A DNA stretch of 6,752 bases. Origin: an uncultured Oscillospiraceae bacterium (lineage in GTDB: Bacteria > Bacillota > Clostridia > Oscillospirales > Ruminococcaceae). Numbering within the stretch: the first letter of the stretch is position 1; each line of letters starts with the position of its first letter. A model generated the notes under the pieces. It made no database searches. It saw only the letters and a list, made by a program, of their open reading frames with translations, and had not been told where the DNA came from. The DNA is taken from assembly GCA_910577365.1 (NCBI GenBank), contig CAJTMU010000111.1, positions 1 to 6,752 of the forward strand. The letters run 5' to 3'. The translations under genes were made by a program, and so were the position numbers. Shown one piece after another: positions 6,245-6,752 of the stretch.

Positions 6245-6752
6245 CATTCATTCAAGTAACGTTTCCACTCGCAGCTTACCCTATAAACATGCGTATAAAG
6301 AGCATCGCGTATCTTTGCATATTCGTCCTCCGGAATAGCTTTTGGATAGGTCATAAGTCTAAGCAGAACAGGCGGCTGATTATCGGAGATAGGCGGCTGA
6401 ATGTAATCATATGGGTTGACCGAAAACCCAAGACGTTCATAGAAGCCCGTGCGCCGTTTGGCTGTGTCGCTTTGTTCTGACGGCTCGGCTTCCAGTACTA
6501 TTAAGCCGTGGGATAGATTTTTTAATTCCTCCGCCAATGCCGCTCCGACACCATTGCCGCGAAGCTCGGGGGCTACTGCGAAATGCTCCAGATAAACAAA
6601 TCCCTCCATATCCCAATAGTTCATAAAGCCTGCCAGCTTTCCATCGGGACAATAGCAGAGGCTGCGAAACTGCGGGTGTTCAAATTCCGCGAGATGCTCC
6701 GCCTTAGTACGGCGTTCACACTTCGGAAATGAGCGCTCTATTAGCTCAAACA
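6244..6752 (-). CDS. GNAT-family N-acetyltransferase, N-terminus outside window
   Basis: The minus-strand frame is open from the right edge to the TGA at 6246-6244, giving about 168 residues of a Gcn5-related acetyltransferase, which moves an acetyl group from acetyl-CoA to an amine. The acetyl-CoA site is VAPELRGNGVGAALAEEL, with the pyrophosphate loop RGNGVG encoded around 6560-6545. Upstream residues such as FELIERSFPKCERR (near 6750-6710) and PDGKLAGFMNYWD form the first helix and strands of the fold, so the ATG at 6624 is an internal Met and not the start. Only a few N-terminal residues are probably missing. It is convergent to the operon and shares its terminator. Substrate unknown; small-molecule or protein amines are both possible. 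Confidence 0.85.
   Translation of the reverse strand, partial: FELIERSFPKCERRTKAEHLAEFEHPQFRSLCYCPDGKLAGFMNYWDMEGFVYLEHFAVAPELRGNGVGAALAEELKNLSHGLIVLEAEPSEQSDTAKRRTGFYERLGFSVNPYDYIQPPISDNQPPVLLRLMTYPKAIPEDEYAKIRDALYTHVYRVSCEWKRYLNE

Noticed and set aside
6622..6624. ATG (minus strand) as the start of the GNAT gene
   Set aside because: The same frame continues upstream to the window edge and encodes normal GNAT fold residues, including an ERSFPKCERR helix, so this Met is internal.

Overview
The window reads as ordinary chromosomal DNA from an anaerobic Firmicute. Moderate GC, strong Shine-Dalgarno sites, TTG and ATG starts, tight gene packing and clostridial-type redox proteins point to Clostridia, perhaps a Ruminococcus/Oscillospiraceae-like gut or rumen species. 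That placement is inferred from protein style, not from a marker gene. No tRNA, rRNA, CRISPR array, transposase or phage gene is visible.

Layout. (1) Positions 2-514 hold the 3' part of a flavin reductase (flavoredoxin-type) gene, which runs off the left edge and ends in a perfect 19-bp hairpin terminator. (2) The 387-bp gap 515-901 holds that terminator, an imperfect inverted repeat bounded by GGAAACGC/GCGTTTCC (560-632), an AT-rich stretch with no gene, and a good extended -10 promoter (805-833). (3) Positions 902-6189 form a four-gene operon: a large fused redox protein (CoA-disulfide-reductase-like flavoprotein, rhodanese, siroheme sulfite/nitrite-reductase-like module with an inserted 2[4Fe-4S] ferredoxin), then a substrate-binding lipoprotein, a FecCD-type permease and a FecE-type ATPase. 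The first three genes overlap by 4 nt (TTGA, then ATGA) and the ATPase follows after 31 nt. (4) A bidirectional hairpin terminator (6191-6244) separates the operon from a convergent GNAT acetyltransferase gene on the minus strand, which runs off the right edge.

How the genes may work together. The fused protein can be read as a one-polypeptide electron path: NAD(P)H to FAD and an active-site Cys, a rhodanese Cys that can carry a persulfide, then Fe-S clusters and a probable siroheme site. It resembles NirB in overall order, with a rhodanese where NirB has its BFD-like [2Fe-2S] domain and with an AsrC/Dsr-like ferredoxin insertion. The downstream genes make a complete class II importer of the siderophore/cobalamin/heme family. 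Tight coupling suggests that import of an iron- or tetrapyrrole-type cofactor and the redox enzyme are used under the same conditions. The substrate of each is not determined by the sequence.

The most interesting item is the fused enzyme and its coupling to the importer. The rest is ordinary.
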